Assembly (NCBI RefSeq): GCF_024623325.1
Contig: NZ_JANJZD010000003.1
Span: forward strand, 124,001-188,000
Direction of reading: 5' to 3'
Length of the DNA stretch: 64,000 bases
Source of the DNA: Acetatifactor muris
Lineage (GTDB): Bacteria > Bacillota > Clostridia > Lachnospirales > Lachnospiraceae
The position numbers and the translations under genes are program-made. A model generated the notes under the pieces. The model did not search any database and had not been told where the DNA came from. It saw only the letters and a list, made by a program, of their open reading frames with translations. Shown here in pieces: positions 36,176 to 44,791 of the stretch; within the stretch, counting starts at the first letter, position 1, and each line of letters begins with the position of its first letter.

Positions 36176-36333
36176 TAAAGTCGCTGCGCGACGGCACAAA
36201 TTGCCGCATACGGCAATTAAGAGTAAAGTCTCTTTATGCGCGTGCCCTTCGCACATTACGCACACCTCAGGAGAGAAATTTTCATTCGAAAGGACTCTCA
36301 TGAAAATTCCTCTCCTGCGTCTTTGCGACTTTA
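36176..36333. repeat. Highly structured intergenic element inside the glycan operon
   Basis: Outer arms TAAAGTCGC (36176-36184) and GCGACTTTA (36325-36333) enclose three inner hairpins: GTCGC-TGC-GCGAC (36179-36191, competing with the outer arm), TTGCCG-CATA-CGGCAA (36201-36216) and a 15-bp stem with one mismatch (36270-36284 with 36301-36315). The minus strand also keeps an open 47-codon frame in phase with the small membrane protein, starting at 36301. It could be a mobile repeat, an RNA, or a leader peptide. A further 7-bp hairpin, GCAGCCC/GGGCTGC, lies at 36355-36383. Confidence 0.55.
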
Positions 36334-36404
36334 CTTTCTATATTGAGTTCCGCAGCAGCCCGTTCAGTACCTATCTTGGGCTGCGCTGATATAGTCGCTG
36401 CCTT

Positions 36405-37286
36405 TTATCCCTTCAGGCCGCCCAGGCTCATGCCCTGTGTCAGCTTCTTCTGCACCATGATGTAAAGAATCAATGTGGGCAGCATGACAATCACGAGACC
36501 GGCATACAGCTGTCCGTAATTTGCCGCCGCTTTCTGGGCCTGCATCAGCTGCATCAGGCCCACGGGAAGGGTCTTCGCATCCTTCGTCAGCAATGTCATG
36601 GAAATGATATACTCATTCCAGAAGGACAGGAAATTAAACAGAATCACCGTAATGATACTGGGCAGGGCCATGGGCATCATGATATGGACCATGGTCCGGA
36701 AGTACCCGCTTCCGTCCACATAAGCCGCCTCCTCATAATCTCTGGGTATGGTGGCGAAAAATCCTGAAAGCAGATAAATGGTAAAAGGCAGGGCCGTGGA
36801 GGCATAGACCAGCGCCACAACGAACAGATTGTTCAGGAAAAACCCGCCTGCCCCCATTGTCTTCAGAAATTTATCCGCATCCACAAACATCAGAAAAATA
36901 GGTACGACAATATAGTTGACGTTGATAAAAAGGCCTCCCATAAACATGGTATTGATCAGTCTGCTTCCCCGGAAGCGATACCTGGCCAGCACATAGGCCG
37001 CAGGCAATGCCACTACCAGCAGCAGAATAAGCGCCAGGGCCGTCACCAGCACGGAATTCAGAAAATATTCACCCATTTTCGCCTTCTGAAAGGCGTCCAC
37101 AAAGTTCTGGAAGTAAAAGCCTTTGGGCATGGTCCAGGGGTTCCCGTAAAATTCGGAATTCTCCTTTATGGATGCCAGGAATACCCAGCCTACCGGCACA
37201 ACAATGCTGACAGCCAGAGTGAGCAGGGCCACATAGATAAAAATCCTGTATAACGTCTCTAAGCTCATTTCTTTTTTCTTTTTCAT
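36405..37286 (-). CDS. Sugar ABC transporter permease, MalG-type
   Basis: 293-aa carbohydrate ABC (CUT1) permease with six membrane segments. The N-terminal pattern VVPVGWVFLASIKENSEFY and the coupling loop EEAAYVDGSGYFRTMVHIMMP are characteristic. It pairs with the permease encoded just upstream and imports the operon's disaccharide substrate. No ATPase gene is in the operon, which is usual for CUT1 systems that share an MsmK-like ATPase. Confidence 0.92.
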   Translation of the reverse strand: MKKKKEMSLETLYRIFIYVALLTLAVSIVVPVGWVFLASIKENSEFYGNPWTMPKGFYFQNFVDAFQKAKMGEYFLNSVLVTALALILLLVVALPAAYVLARYRFRGSRLINTMFMGGLFINVNYIVVPIFLMFVDADKFLKTMGAGGFFLNNLFVVALVYASTALPFTIYLLSGFFATIPRDYEEAAYVDGSGYFRTMVHIMMPMALPSIITVILFNFLSFWNEYIISMTLLTKDAKTLPVGLMQLMQAQKAAANYGQLYAGLVIVMLPTLILYIMVQKKLTQGMSLGGLKG

Positions 37287-37304
37287 TTATATGTACCCCC
37301 TGCC

Positions 37305-38198
37305 CTAATACTCCAGAATCTCTCTTTTTGTGACAAAATTCACAACCGCCGACAGCCCAAAGGAAAACAGGAACACTACCACACCGATGGCCATACCGTA
37401 TCCATAGGAAGAATTTGTATATGCCTGCTTATACATATAGCTCAGGAATACTTCCGTGGAACCGTCCGGACCTCCGCTGGTGAGAGACTTGACGAAGAGG
37501 AAGCTCAGATTGATGGAGCTGATGACAAAGAAGGTCAATGTGGTCCTCACATTGACCCAGATCAACGGCAATGTGATGGAAAAGAACTGCCTGATTCTTC
37601 CCGCGCCCTCCAGGCTGGCCGATTCATACAGGCTCTCCGGCACGGCCGCCATACTTGCCATGTACATAACCATGTAGTAGCCGATTGCCTGCCAGATCAT
37701 GGCGATAACCAGACTGTAAATCACCAGCTTCTGATCTCCCAGCCAGAGAATGGGCGTTTTATCACTGCCCCTGAAAATGCCGAGCACACTGTTCAGGAGC
37801 CCGTTATTCGGGTCATATATAGCAGAGAAGATAGCGGAGATTACCACCACCGACAGAATATTGGGTATATAGAAAACAATTCTGAAAAAATTCTGCCCCT
37901 TAATCTTCTCCCTGGAAAGAAGCGCCGCAAAAATCAGCGCCAGCGCCATTGTCACAATGGTGACAAAGGTAATCAGGAGGACAGTGTTCTGAAAAGAACG
38001 GAAAAAATTGGTATCCTCCATCAATATTTTGAAATTATTGAGTCCCACAAATTCCTTGTTGTTGGAATACCCTCCCCACTTATAAAGCGACATTTTGAAC
38101 ACGTTAAAGGTGGGAATCAGCATAAAAATAACAAATAAAATAACAGCGGGTGCCACGCACACCCCGATAAACACACTTCTCGCTCGTCCTCTTTTCAA
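37305..38198 (-). CDS. Sugar ABC transporter permease, MalF-type
   Basis: 297-aa CUT1 permease with six membrane helices; the coupling loop reads ESASLEGAGRIRQFFSITLPL. The start is a TTG at 38198 with AGGAGGG 6 nt upstream; no ATG start fits better. It lies 18 bp before the MalG-type gene and downstream of the binding-protein gene, with a terminator-like hairpin between. Confidence 0.92.
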   Translation of the reverse strand: MKRGRARSVFIGVCVAPAVILFVIFMLIPTFNVFKMSLYKWGGYSNNKEFVGLNNFKILMEDTNFFRSFQNTVLLITFVTIVTMALALIFAALLSREKIKGQNFFRIVFYIPNILSVVVISAIFSAIYDPNNGLLNSVLGIFRGSDKTPILWLGDQKLVIYSLVIAMIWQAIGYYMVMYMASMAAVPESLYESASLEGAGRIRQFFSITLPLIWVNVRTTLTFFVISSINLSFLFVKSLTSGGPDGSTEVFLSYMYKQAYTNSSYGYGMAIGVVVFLFSFGLSAVVNFVTKREILEY

Positions 38199-38285
38199 TT
38201 CCGTCCCTCCTGTCTCCGGCTGCCCAATCCAGCCTGCGGCATCCTTCCGATTCCATGTCCGCCCGCCGACGGACTTACTGTAAGG

Positions 38286-38319
38286 AAAAAACGCTCCAAA
38301 GGCGGGAACCTTCGGAGCG
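38286..38319 (-). terminator. Partial terminator/attenuator between binding-protein and permease genes
   Basis: On the minus strand an 11-bp stem (CGCTCCGAAGG with CCTTTGGAGCG, one G-U) is followed by TTTTTT. It directly follows the binding-protein stop and precedes the permeases. Such a site would give more binding protein than permease. Confidence 0.78.
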
Positions 38320-38332
38320 CTCCGTCAAATCT

Positions 38333-39760
38333 TTATTCCATTGCTTCTCTCAGCTTGTCGCTTGCTTCCTCCACAGCTGCCTGCCATTCTGCAACTGTCT
38401 TGTCTCCGCTCACGATACTGTTCACGGTTCCGCACAGTGTATCCAGCATGTTAACGCCTTCTACCGGAGCCGTTGCAGCAAATCCGCCCATAACTGCGGT
38501 TGCGCCGTTGTCATAAATGCTGTAGAACAGTTTGTTGTCACCTTCAAGGTAATCGCTCACACCGGTAATCGGCTGAATAGCGCCTGATTTCGCAAAAATC
38601 TGTGCCGCCTCATCTGAGTACATGTAAGCCACAAATTCTTTTGCCATATCCTGATTCTCTGCCGCTGCCGGAATCCACATCTGCTCAAACCAGCAGAAAG
38701 AACATCCTGCTCCGCCGTCATTCACAGCGGGAATCGCCATGAAGCCCCACTCGAACCCATCAGCTCTGGGCGCATCCTTCATTTCCTCGGGAAGCCATGT
38801 TCCGTTGGGGCAGAAGATTGCCTTATTATCCAGAATCAGCTGCTGGTTCTTGGTGAAATTGTCATTGTTTGCATTGGCAACAGTAGTCTCTTCCGTATAC
38901 TGCCCCAGCTTCTCAATCAGGCTGAAGACCTTGGTGGCGTTCTCGCTCTCCCAGATACCGTCTTCATAGGTCATACATTTATTGAAGAAATCCGGACCGC
39001 CCGCGGAGGAAAGCGTCGCGTAAGTAAATGCGTCAAAGTATCCTGTGGTGGGATATGTAAACAGGGCAATTCCCTCTTCCTTTGCCTTGTCGCCCAAAGC
39101 CCACATTTCTTCCCATGTGGTGGGAACTTCCCAGTTCTTCTCCTTGAACAGACCCGCATTGTAGAACAGACCGCAGGGGCTGTAGAACATGGGAGCATAA
39201 TAGGTCACGCCGTCGCCGTAAGGGTTGGTCGCCAGTGTGTCAAGGAAGCCGGGAACCACTTTGTCCTTAACCGTCACATTCTCCCCAGGCACTGTCATAT
39301 CCAGAACATCTGTCAGCGGAAGAAGTGCGTTCTCCTTTGTCAGAGTCTCTGTCAGGGCTGCTTCACGGCCTGTTGCCAGATGAACCACATCCGGATAATC
39401 TCCGGCCTTCATACCGGGGCTGATCACATCTTCCAGTTTCTTGTCCACTGTGAGTTCCACAGTGACACCGGGATGAGAATTCTCAAAGGCAGCCGCCACT
39501 TCACTCCACATCTCAGCGCCGTAGCCGCCTTCAAAAGCCGCCACTTTCAGAACCTGCTCCTCCACCTCAGCCGAGCTGTCCGCAGATTCCTGGCTCTCCT
39601 CTGTCTGAGAAGTACTTTCTGCAGCAGAGGAACTTTCGCTGCCTGTGTCACCCGTACTGCTGTCGCTGCCGGAACCTGCGCCAGCATTGCCGCATCCGGT
39701 CATAACGGATGTCATCATGGCCGCCGCCAGCAGAGCAGCAAAAATCTTTTTCCTTTTCAT
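38333..39760 (-). CDS. Sugar ABC transporter substrate-binding lipoprotein
   Basis: 475 aa. N-terminal signal peptide with lipobox VMTGC (lipidated Cys23), a Ser/Glu-rich linker to about residue 70, then a CUT1 extracellular solute-binding domain (type 1). Start at 39760 with AAGGAGG upstream; a longer in-frame start is rejected because it would displace the signal peptide. Anchored outside the membrane, it should capture the disaccharide cleaved by the GH112 enzyme, perhaps galacto-N-biose/lacto-N-biose; specificity is inference. First gene of the operon. Confidence 0.92.
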   Translation of the reverse strand: MKRKKIFAALLAAAMMTSVMTGCGNAGAGSGSDSSTGDTGSESSSAAESTSQTEESQESADSSAEVEEQVLKVAAFEGGYGAEMWSEVAAAFENSHPGVTVELTVDKKLEDVISPGMKAGDYPDVVHLATGREAALTETLTKENALLPLTDVLDMTVPGENVTVKDKVVPGFLDTLATNPYGDGVTYYAPMFYSPCGLFYNAGLFKEKNWEVPTTWEEMWALGDKAKEEGIALFTYPTTGYFDAFTYATLSSAGGPDFFNKCMTYEDGIWESENATKVFSLIEKLGQYTEETTVANANNDNFTKNQQLILDNKAIFCPNGTWLPEEMKDAPRADGFEWGFMAIPAVNDGGAGCSFCWFEQMWIPAAAENQDMAKEFVAYMYSDEAAQIFAKSGAIQPITGVSDYLEGDNKLFYSIYDNGATAVMGGFAATAPVEGVNMLDTLCGTVNSIVSGDKTVAEWQAAVEEASDKLREAME

Positions 39761-39843
39761 AATGTCTGATCCTCCTTTTAATAGTAGGTATAGAACCTTC
39801 GTTGTCTGTAACATTCAGTCCGTCTCTTCTGAACTGTAATTAG

Positions 39844-39872
39844 AGTATAACGAACTTTGTGCCTGCTTTCAA
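39844..39872 (-). promoter_or_regulatory. Promoter of the glycan operon
   Basis: Minus strand TTGAAA (complement of 39867-39872), 17 bp, TATACT (complement of 39844-39849), about 85 bp before the binding-protein start. The very AT-rich tract 39880-40120 between the two divergent promoters probably holds AraC-family binding sites, but I cannot define them. Confidence 0.7.
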
Positions 39873-40119
39873 CTCGATTGTTGCTGACTATTTTAGATAT
39901 ATTGCTTTTATTATGCTTTATTTAAAAACCAATAACAAAATAGTATATATTGTGCAAAATATATATTTAAATTGCATCTTTAATTTATTTTTGGTCATAT
40001 AAACAATTTTTTCTCAGGTGCCATGGGAAAAATATTCTCTTTTTGCAAGCTGTTATTTTCTTATGTTGTCTGATTTTCTCCACCTGGATTTTATATTTTT
40101 TGTATAAAAATGAATTAAA

Positions 40120-40148
40120 TGGACAAAATTTCTAAAGTGAGGTATGAT
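40120..40148 (+). promoter_or_regulatory. Promoter of the araC-family gene
   Basis: TGGACA (40120-40125), 17 bp, TATGAT (40143-40148), about 50 bp before the start codon. Divergent from the glycan operon promoter. Confidence 0.6.
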
Positions 40149-40198
40149 AAAGGCACCGCCCACGGCAGATATCGGAACAGAAAAGGAGACGAAATACA

Positions 40199-41071
40199 AT
40201 GGGAAATACAAGACACCGCATCGATGGCAGGAAAAATTCTTCTATTGGCGCCTCCACCCTTTTATATGTATCCACCTCCAAATACGAGGGGGACTGGCAG
40301 AGCATTCTGCACTCCCATCCCTTCAGCGAATTGTTCTATGTGGTGAACGGCAACGGCACCTTTGTGGCAGACGGAAGGGAATTTCCCGTGTGCAAAAACG
40401 ACATGGTCATCATCAATCCCCATGTGCAGCACACGGAGAAATCTCTGCGCACCTCCCCTCTGGATTATATCGTACTGGGTATAGACGGTCTGGCCTTCTC
40501 CTGTGAAACCATCGCCTCCGCCCAGGACAGTCTCTCTCTTCACACGCCCTCCGGAATGGTTTACAAGTGTAATATGCCGAATTCGAAAGTATATGCATAT
40601 CTGAATATCATGCTGGAGGAAATCTCCCGCAAAGAGGAGAATTACGAGGCGGTCTGCCAGAATCTTCTGGAAGTACTTCTGCTGTGTATGCTGAGAAATG
40701 ACAATCTCTCCATTGTTCAGAGCAGCAATACACTCCTGAACAGAGAATGCGCGCAGATCAAGAATTATCTGGACGCCCATTACGCAGAAAATATCACGCT
40801 GGATACATTGGTTGAGATCACGCACATGAACAAATATTATATGGTACATGCTTTCACCCGGTATGCAGGCCTCTCTCCCATAAACTATCTTCTCCAGAAG
40901 AGAATCCAGGAGGGAAAAGCGCTTCTGGAGTCCACCACCTATTCCATCGCACAGATTTCCACCCTGCTGGGCTTTTCCTCCCAGTCTTATTTTTCCCAGG
41001 CATTCAAAAAGGCTACGGGTAAAACGCCCATAGCCCACAGAAACGAATATCAGAAGCAACAGCGGAAATGA
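40199..41071 (+). CDS. AraC-family transcriptional regulator
   Basis: 290 aa. An N-terminal cupin-type sensing domain (HSHPFSELFYVVNGNGTFVADGR, then INPHVQHTE) is followed by two helix-turn-helix motifs at about 190-285, ending with the family signature STLLGFSSQSYFSQAFKKATGKTP. It is divergent from the glycan operon and most likely activates it in response to its sugar. AGGAGA precedes the start. It is convergent with the DnaJ-domain gene, with 4 bp between the stops. Confidence 0.93.
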   Translation: MGNTRHRIDGRKNSSIGASTLLYVSTSKYEGDWQSILHSHPFSELFYVVNGNGTFVADGREFPVCKNDMVIINPHVQHTEKSLRTSPLDYIVLGIDGLAFSCETIASAQDSLSLHTPSGMVYKCNMPNSKVYAYLNIMLEEISRKEENYEAVCQNLLEVLLLCMLRNDNLSIVQSSNTLLNRECAQIKNYLDAHYAENITLDTLVEITHMNKYYMVHAFTRYAGLSPINYLLQKRIQEGKALLESTTYSIAQISTLLGFSSQSYFSQAFKKATGKTPIAHRNEYQKQQRK

Positions 41072-41075
41072 TCCG

Positions 41076-41825
41076 TCAATAATAGTACATTCCGCGTCCG
41101 CCGCAGCATCCGCCGCCCAGACAGCACACATTACAGATCATATTGGCAAGGACAATCTTCAGACAGATATTGCCGCCTCCAAAGGCAGGATACCCATAGG
41201 CAGCCTGCCGCTGTCTGTACCAGCTGCCGCCGCTCTCGAACTGCTGTACCAGACTCCGGTAATCCACATTGTCCGGCTCCAGCGCCGAGGCCTGCTTTGC
41301 ATGTTCCAGCGCCGCCACATTATTGCCCAGGCCGGAATGCGCAATGGCACTGTAATAATACCACCTTGCACTCCGCTCACGACTGTCCACATTGTCCAGT
41401 GTGGTTCTGGCTTCCCGGTAATAACCGTTGCGGATATAATTACCTGCGGCGCGAAGATACGTATTCTCTTCATAGCCGGTACTCTGCCCCTGGCCAAAGC
41501 CTCCAAAGCCCCCGAAACCGCCAAAGGGTCCGTACCCGCCGAAAGGGTCTCTCCCCTGGCCGCCGTAACCGTCCCCGTTTCCATAGCCGGTTCTGCCATA
41601 GCCGCTTCCCCTGTAGCCGGAACTGCCGTACCCGGATGTCCGCTCCTTCATAACCTGCTGATAGGCCGACTGAATTTCTTTGAATTTCTCTTCCGCCTGT
41701 GCTTTGTTGGGGTTGTTCACATTGGCATCCGGATGATACCTGCGGCTCAATGTCTTATATGCTTTTTTGATCTCTTCCTCGGAAGCATTTCTGCTCACGC
41801 CTAATACACTGTATGGATCGTACAT
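41076..41825 (-). CDS. DnaJ-domain protein with Gly/Tyr-rich linker and Cys/Gly-rich tail
   Basis: 249 aa. J-domain at 1-70 with HPD at 31-33 (RRYHPDAN), which would stimulate an Hsp70. It lacks the zinc-finger and CTD domains of true DnaJ. A Gly/Tyr/Phe-rich region (about 65-120) leads to helical TPR-like repeats ([17 protein letters not shown], then [15 protein letters not shown]), and the C-terminus is cysteine- and glycine-rich ([15 protein letters not shown]). It is followed on the same side by DUF5685 and zinc-ribbon genes upstream; the trio recurs in my recollection of Clostridia, but the role is unknown. Confidence 0.85.
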   Translation of the reverse strand: MYDPYSVLGVSRNASEEEIKKAYKTLSRRYHPDANVNNPNKAQAEEKFKEIQSAYQQVMKERTSGYGSSGYRGSGYGRTGYGNGDGYGGQGRDPFGGYGPFGGFGGFGGFGQGQSTGYEENTYLRAAGNYIRNGYYREARTTLDNVDSRERSARWYYYSAIAHSGLGNNVAALEHAKQASALEPDNVDYRSLVQQFESGGSWYRQRQAAYGYPAFGGGNICLKIVLANMICNVCCLGGGCCGGRGMYYY

Positions 41826-41903
41826 CTTATCCTCGTTTCCTTACATTTCCTCATCTGCTGTCCATATGGGGCCGCTTCTGAAGTTATTTTCCTGACCACA
41901 TCC

Positions 41904-42740
41904 TCAGGCTTTCGTCTGAAGTCTCCTGTCATGGACAGCCTCATATCTGCCCCAGACACCGGAGTAAAGAATATTCCGCAGAATTTCCACATTTTCCAGA
42001 ATGGGAAGGCTCTCAAACTCCCGACAGCACTCTGACATCATCATCATCAAAATGGTCCTGCATTCTTCCTCAAAATCCGGATTCCCATACTTCTGTTTCA
42101 ACGGATTCGGGGTACCTTTTCTGATATCCGCTTCTATATCCTCATAGGCATCACAGAGGTAAATAAATTTCCCCAGAAAAAATCCCAGCCGTCTCAGACT
42201 CTCCGCCCATTCGTCCTCGCGCACAGCCATAATCTCGCCCATAACTGCGCCGAACAATCCCGCCAGGGCGTCAATATCGGCGGCCTCCGCTTTCTCCTGC
42301 TCCGAAAAATCCTGCATCAGCAGATTTATGGTTCTCAGCTTGGTCCCGTACAGTTCCTTCAGTCTGCCGGCCCTGCCTTCAAGTACTCTGCCGTAGATAA
42401 GTTTCCGGAATTTTCTCTCATCCTCCCAGTCATCCCGACATTTATAACAGGAAAAAAGAATATTCATATCCGCGGCATATTCCGTATAGATATTATTTCT
42501 GGTCTCGTGACTTTCAAAGGGATGCGCCACACATTTACAGCTTCCGCTCCGGGTCTCCGGCTCGTAAAGCCCTGTCAGCAGAATCGCCAGAAACGTCATA
42601 TCATAGCTCAGAGACATCTGACCGCAGACACCGTACTTCTTTTTCAGTTCCCGGCAGATACCGCAGTAAAAAGAATGGTATACGTCAAATTCCCTGAATT
42701 TCATCTCAGCCTTGTTGATCATGATATATCCGAACATTCC
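41904..42740 (-). CDS. DUF5685-family protein
   Basis: 278 aa from the ATG at 42740 (GGAGG 6 nt upstream). The N-terminus MFGYIMINKAEMKFREFD and the cysteine motifs YCGICRELKKKYG, CKC and CYKCRDDW fit DUF5685, an all-helical family of unknown function that may bind a metal or Fe-S cluster. No signal peptide. It lies 78 bp upstream of the J-domain gene on the same strand and close to the zinc-ribbon gene, so the three may form an operon. Confidence 0.78.
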   Translation of the reverse strand, partial: GMFGYIMINKAEMKFREFDVYHSFYCGICRELKKKYGVCGQMSLSYDMTFLAILLTGLYEPETRSGSCKCVAHPFESHETRNNIYTEYAADMNILFSCYKCRDDWEDERKFRKLIYGRVLEGRAGRLKELYGTKLRTINLLMQDFSEQEKAEAADIDALAGLFGAVMGEIMAVREDEWAESLRRLGFFLGKFIYLCDAYEDIEADIRKGTPNPLKQKYGNPDFEEECRTILMMMMSECCREFESLPILENVEILRNILYSGVWGRYEAVHDRRLQTKA

Positions 42741-42770
42741 AAACCTCCGTGCCATCAAGGGCGGGCATGC

Positions 42771-43163
42771 TTAACTTTTCCTGATAAACTCATTTCCGCA
42801 TTTTCTGCATCTGATGGCAATTTTGCCCTTTCCTCTGGGCACACGGATTTTCTGTCTGCAGTTCGGACATTTATATATATGATATACTCTGCGCTGTCCC
42901 CACTCTCTCTTCTTCCTGATAAAAAAGCTCCTGATTTTCATTGTCTGCTTCAGATACTTCTGGTTCTCAGCGGCCCGTCTGCCGGTATTCCTGGAAAACA
43001 TGCGGAAATAAGCATAAATCATTACGACAGTAGCCAATATGTAAAACAGACTGCCGCCGAAAAATGAAATAATCAGACACGCAAAGGCAAACGCCAGCAA
43101 GAACTGATTCAGATTGTCATTCCCGTAGCGGCCCCACATAAAGCGCTGTAATTTTTCTCTCAT
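42771..43163 (-). CDS. Small membrane protein with C-terminal zinc ribbon
   Basis: 130 aa. The start at 43163 has AGGAGG 7 nt upstream. Two adjacent membrane helices (about 20-55) are followed by a strongly basic stretch, then CPNCRQKIRVPRGKGKIAIRC and RKCGNEF, a four-cysteine zinc ribbon. I do not recognise a named family. It probably faces the cytoplasm. It begins the likely operon zinc ribbon-DUF5685-DnaJ. Confidence 0.8.
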   Translation of the reverse strand: MREKLQRFMWGRYGNDNLNQFLLAFAFACLIISFFGGSLFYILATVVMIYAYFRMFSRNTGRRAAENQKYLKQTMKIRSFFIRKKREWGQRRVYHIYKCPNCRQKIRVPRGKGKIAIRCRKCGNEFIRKS

Positions 43164-43318
43164 CTCATTGCCTCCTGACAAACAGCAGAAAACACCACCA
43201 TGCTGGTTTTCTGCTGCCATGAATGAAAAACTCCCGGTTGCTACGTTACATTTTAAACTTTTTTACAGGAAATACAATTAAATAAATATAAATAAATATT
43301 AAACGTTATGGCATAGAC

Positions 43319-44647
43319 TTACTTGCCTGCCACGGCAAGATTGCGCACCAGAACAGAGGGAGAACCGTATTTGCCGCGGATAAACTCCAAATCTGCACCC
43401 ACTTTCTCAATCTCCTTCAACAGGGTAAAGAAATTCCCCGATACGGTAAAATTCTTCACCGGCGCACTCTTTTTGCCGTCTGCAATCAAAAAGCCCCCGG
43501 AAGAAAGAGAGAAGTCCCCCGTCACCGGATTCGCGCCTGCGTGAAGACCCATCATCTCCGTCACATAGATTCCGTCGCCTGCGGCCGCAAGAAGATCCGG
43601 CTCCTGCCCCGGCTGAATATAAAAGGTAAAAGGACTGACACCCACCACTGAGGCATAGGAAGCTCTGCTGGCGTTTCCCGTTGTCTTTACCCCTGCATTG
43701 GCGGCGGTTTTCAGGTTGTGCAGCAGCGTGGAAAGCACACCCTTTTCCACCACATTTTTCGCATATGCCGCCACGCCTTCCCCGTCAAAGGTTCTCTTTA
43801 TGATACCGTCCTCATACCTGGGGTCATCCACAATGGTCACGATATCCGCCGCAATCTCCTCCCCTTCTTTTCCCGCCAGCAGTGACATTCCCTTCTGGGC
43901 CTGCTCCGCGGAAAAAATGTCGGAATAGGTCTGCAGCAGAGTTGCCATGGCCTTATTGGAAAATACCACCGTATATTTCCCGCTGGGAACACTGCCGGCA
44001 CCAATGGTGGATACCGCATCCTCCACTGCCTCCGCGGCAATGTCTCTGATGTCAAAATCCTGCAGACGCCCTGTCTTTCGCTTACTGCCGTCGTACAGCT
44101 CACCGCCTTCTGCCACCAAAGCCATTCCCAGGCAGACACCGTAAGCGGTTCTGTCCTCCAGGTCCAGACCATTGGAATTGTACAGAGCACAGCATCCTCT
44201 GGTATAAGTCGTATAAGTCTGTGTGCCGTCGCTTACGCGGCTGTCGGCCTGATACATCTCCTTCTGAACGCCCAACGCCATATCCATCAGCTCCGTACCT
44301 GTGGGAACCGTCTCATCCATCTCCGCGCCTGCCGCATAAACATCCCCTTTTTCATGGAGAAAGGACTTCTCTTCACTCTCAATAGACCGTGCGTTGTCCA
44401 ACGCACGGGCAATCAGAGAAGCTGCTTCTTCCTCCGTCAGATTCTCTGTGGAGGCATACCCCGCCTTCCCGTCCACAATACAGCGCAGTCCAACGCCCAT
44501 TCTGTTCTCCGTACCGTACCCCTTGACTTCCTCCTGATAAATCTCCACAGAAGCGGACTCGCTTTCCTCATAATATAATTCATACTCCGCTATCTGCATC
44601 TTCGCCGCTATTCTGATTACGGCTTCCTTAAATTCCTTATATTCCAT
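43319..44647 (-). CDS. tldE: TldE/PmbA-like subunit of the TldD/TldE metalloprotease
   Basis: 442 aa, PmbA/TldE family. It lacks the HExxxH zinc motif, as expected for the non-catalytic partner; conserved parts include YGTENRMGVGLR and HAGANPVTGDFSLSSGGF. TldD and TldE form a heterodimer that degrades unfolded peptides and matures some peptide antibiotics. Its partner gene lies directly upstream, separated by a 98-bp inverted-repeat element. AGGAGG precedes the ATG. Confidence 0.92.
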   Translation of the reverse strand: MEYKEFKEAVIRIAAKMQIAEYELYYEESESASVEIYQEEVKGYGTENRMGVGLRCIVDGKAGYASTENLTEEEAASLIARALDNARSIESEEKSFLHEKGDVYAAGAEMDETVPTGTELMDMALGVQKEMYQADSRVSDGTQTYTTYTRGCCALYNSNGLDLEDRTAYGVCLGMALVAEGGELYDGSKRKTGRLQDFDIRDIAAEAVEDAVSTIGAGSVPSGKYTVVFSNKAMATLLQTYSDIFSAEQAQKGMSLLAGKEGEEIAADIVTIVDDPRYEDGIIKRTFDGEGVAAYAKNVVEKGVLSTLLHNLKTAANAGVKTTGNASRASYASVVGVSPFTFYIQPGQEPDLLAAAGDGIYVTEMMGLHAGANPVTGDFSLSSGGFLIADGKKSAPVKNFTVSGNFFTLLKEIEKVGADLEFIRGKYGSPSVLVRNLAVAGK

Positions 44648-44671
44648 TTTTGATCCTCCTATTCCAGTCCC

Positions 44672-44769
44672 ACATCATCCCGGTCTGTACCCAGGAACGC
44701 CGGCAGAGAACTTCCGGCCGCTAATTGCATGCGTTCGTAACTTCTCTGGGGTACTGACCGGGATGATGT
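44672..44769. repeat. Long imperfect inverted repeat between tldD and tldE
   Basis: Outer arms ACATCATCCCGGTC (44672-44685) and GACCGGGATGATGT (44756-44769) are perfect over 14 bp. After one mismatch and a bulge they continue with GTACCC/GGGTAC-type pairing and AGAGAA/TTCTCT inside. The ~98-nt fold would be very stable in the tldD-tldE mRNA. It has no T-run and no coding frame. Confidence 0.65.
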
Positions 44770-44791
44770 TGTTTTAAGTCGCTGCCGTGGC

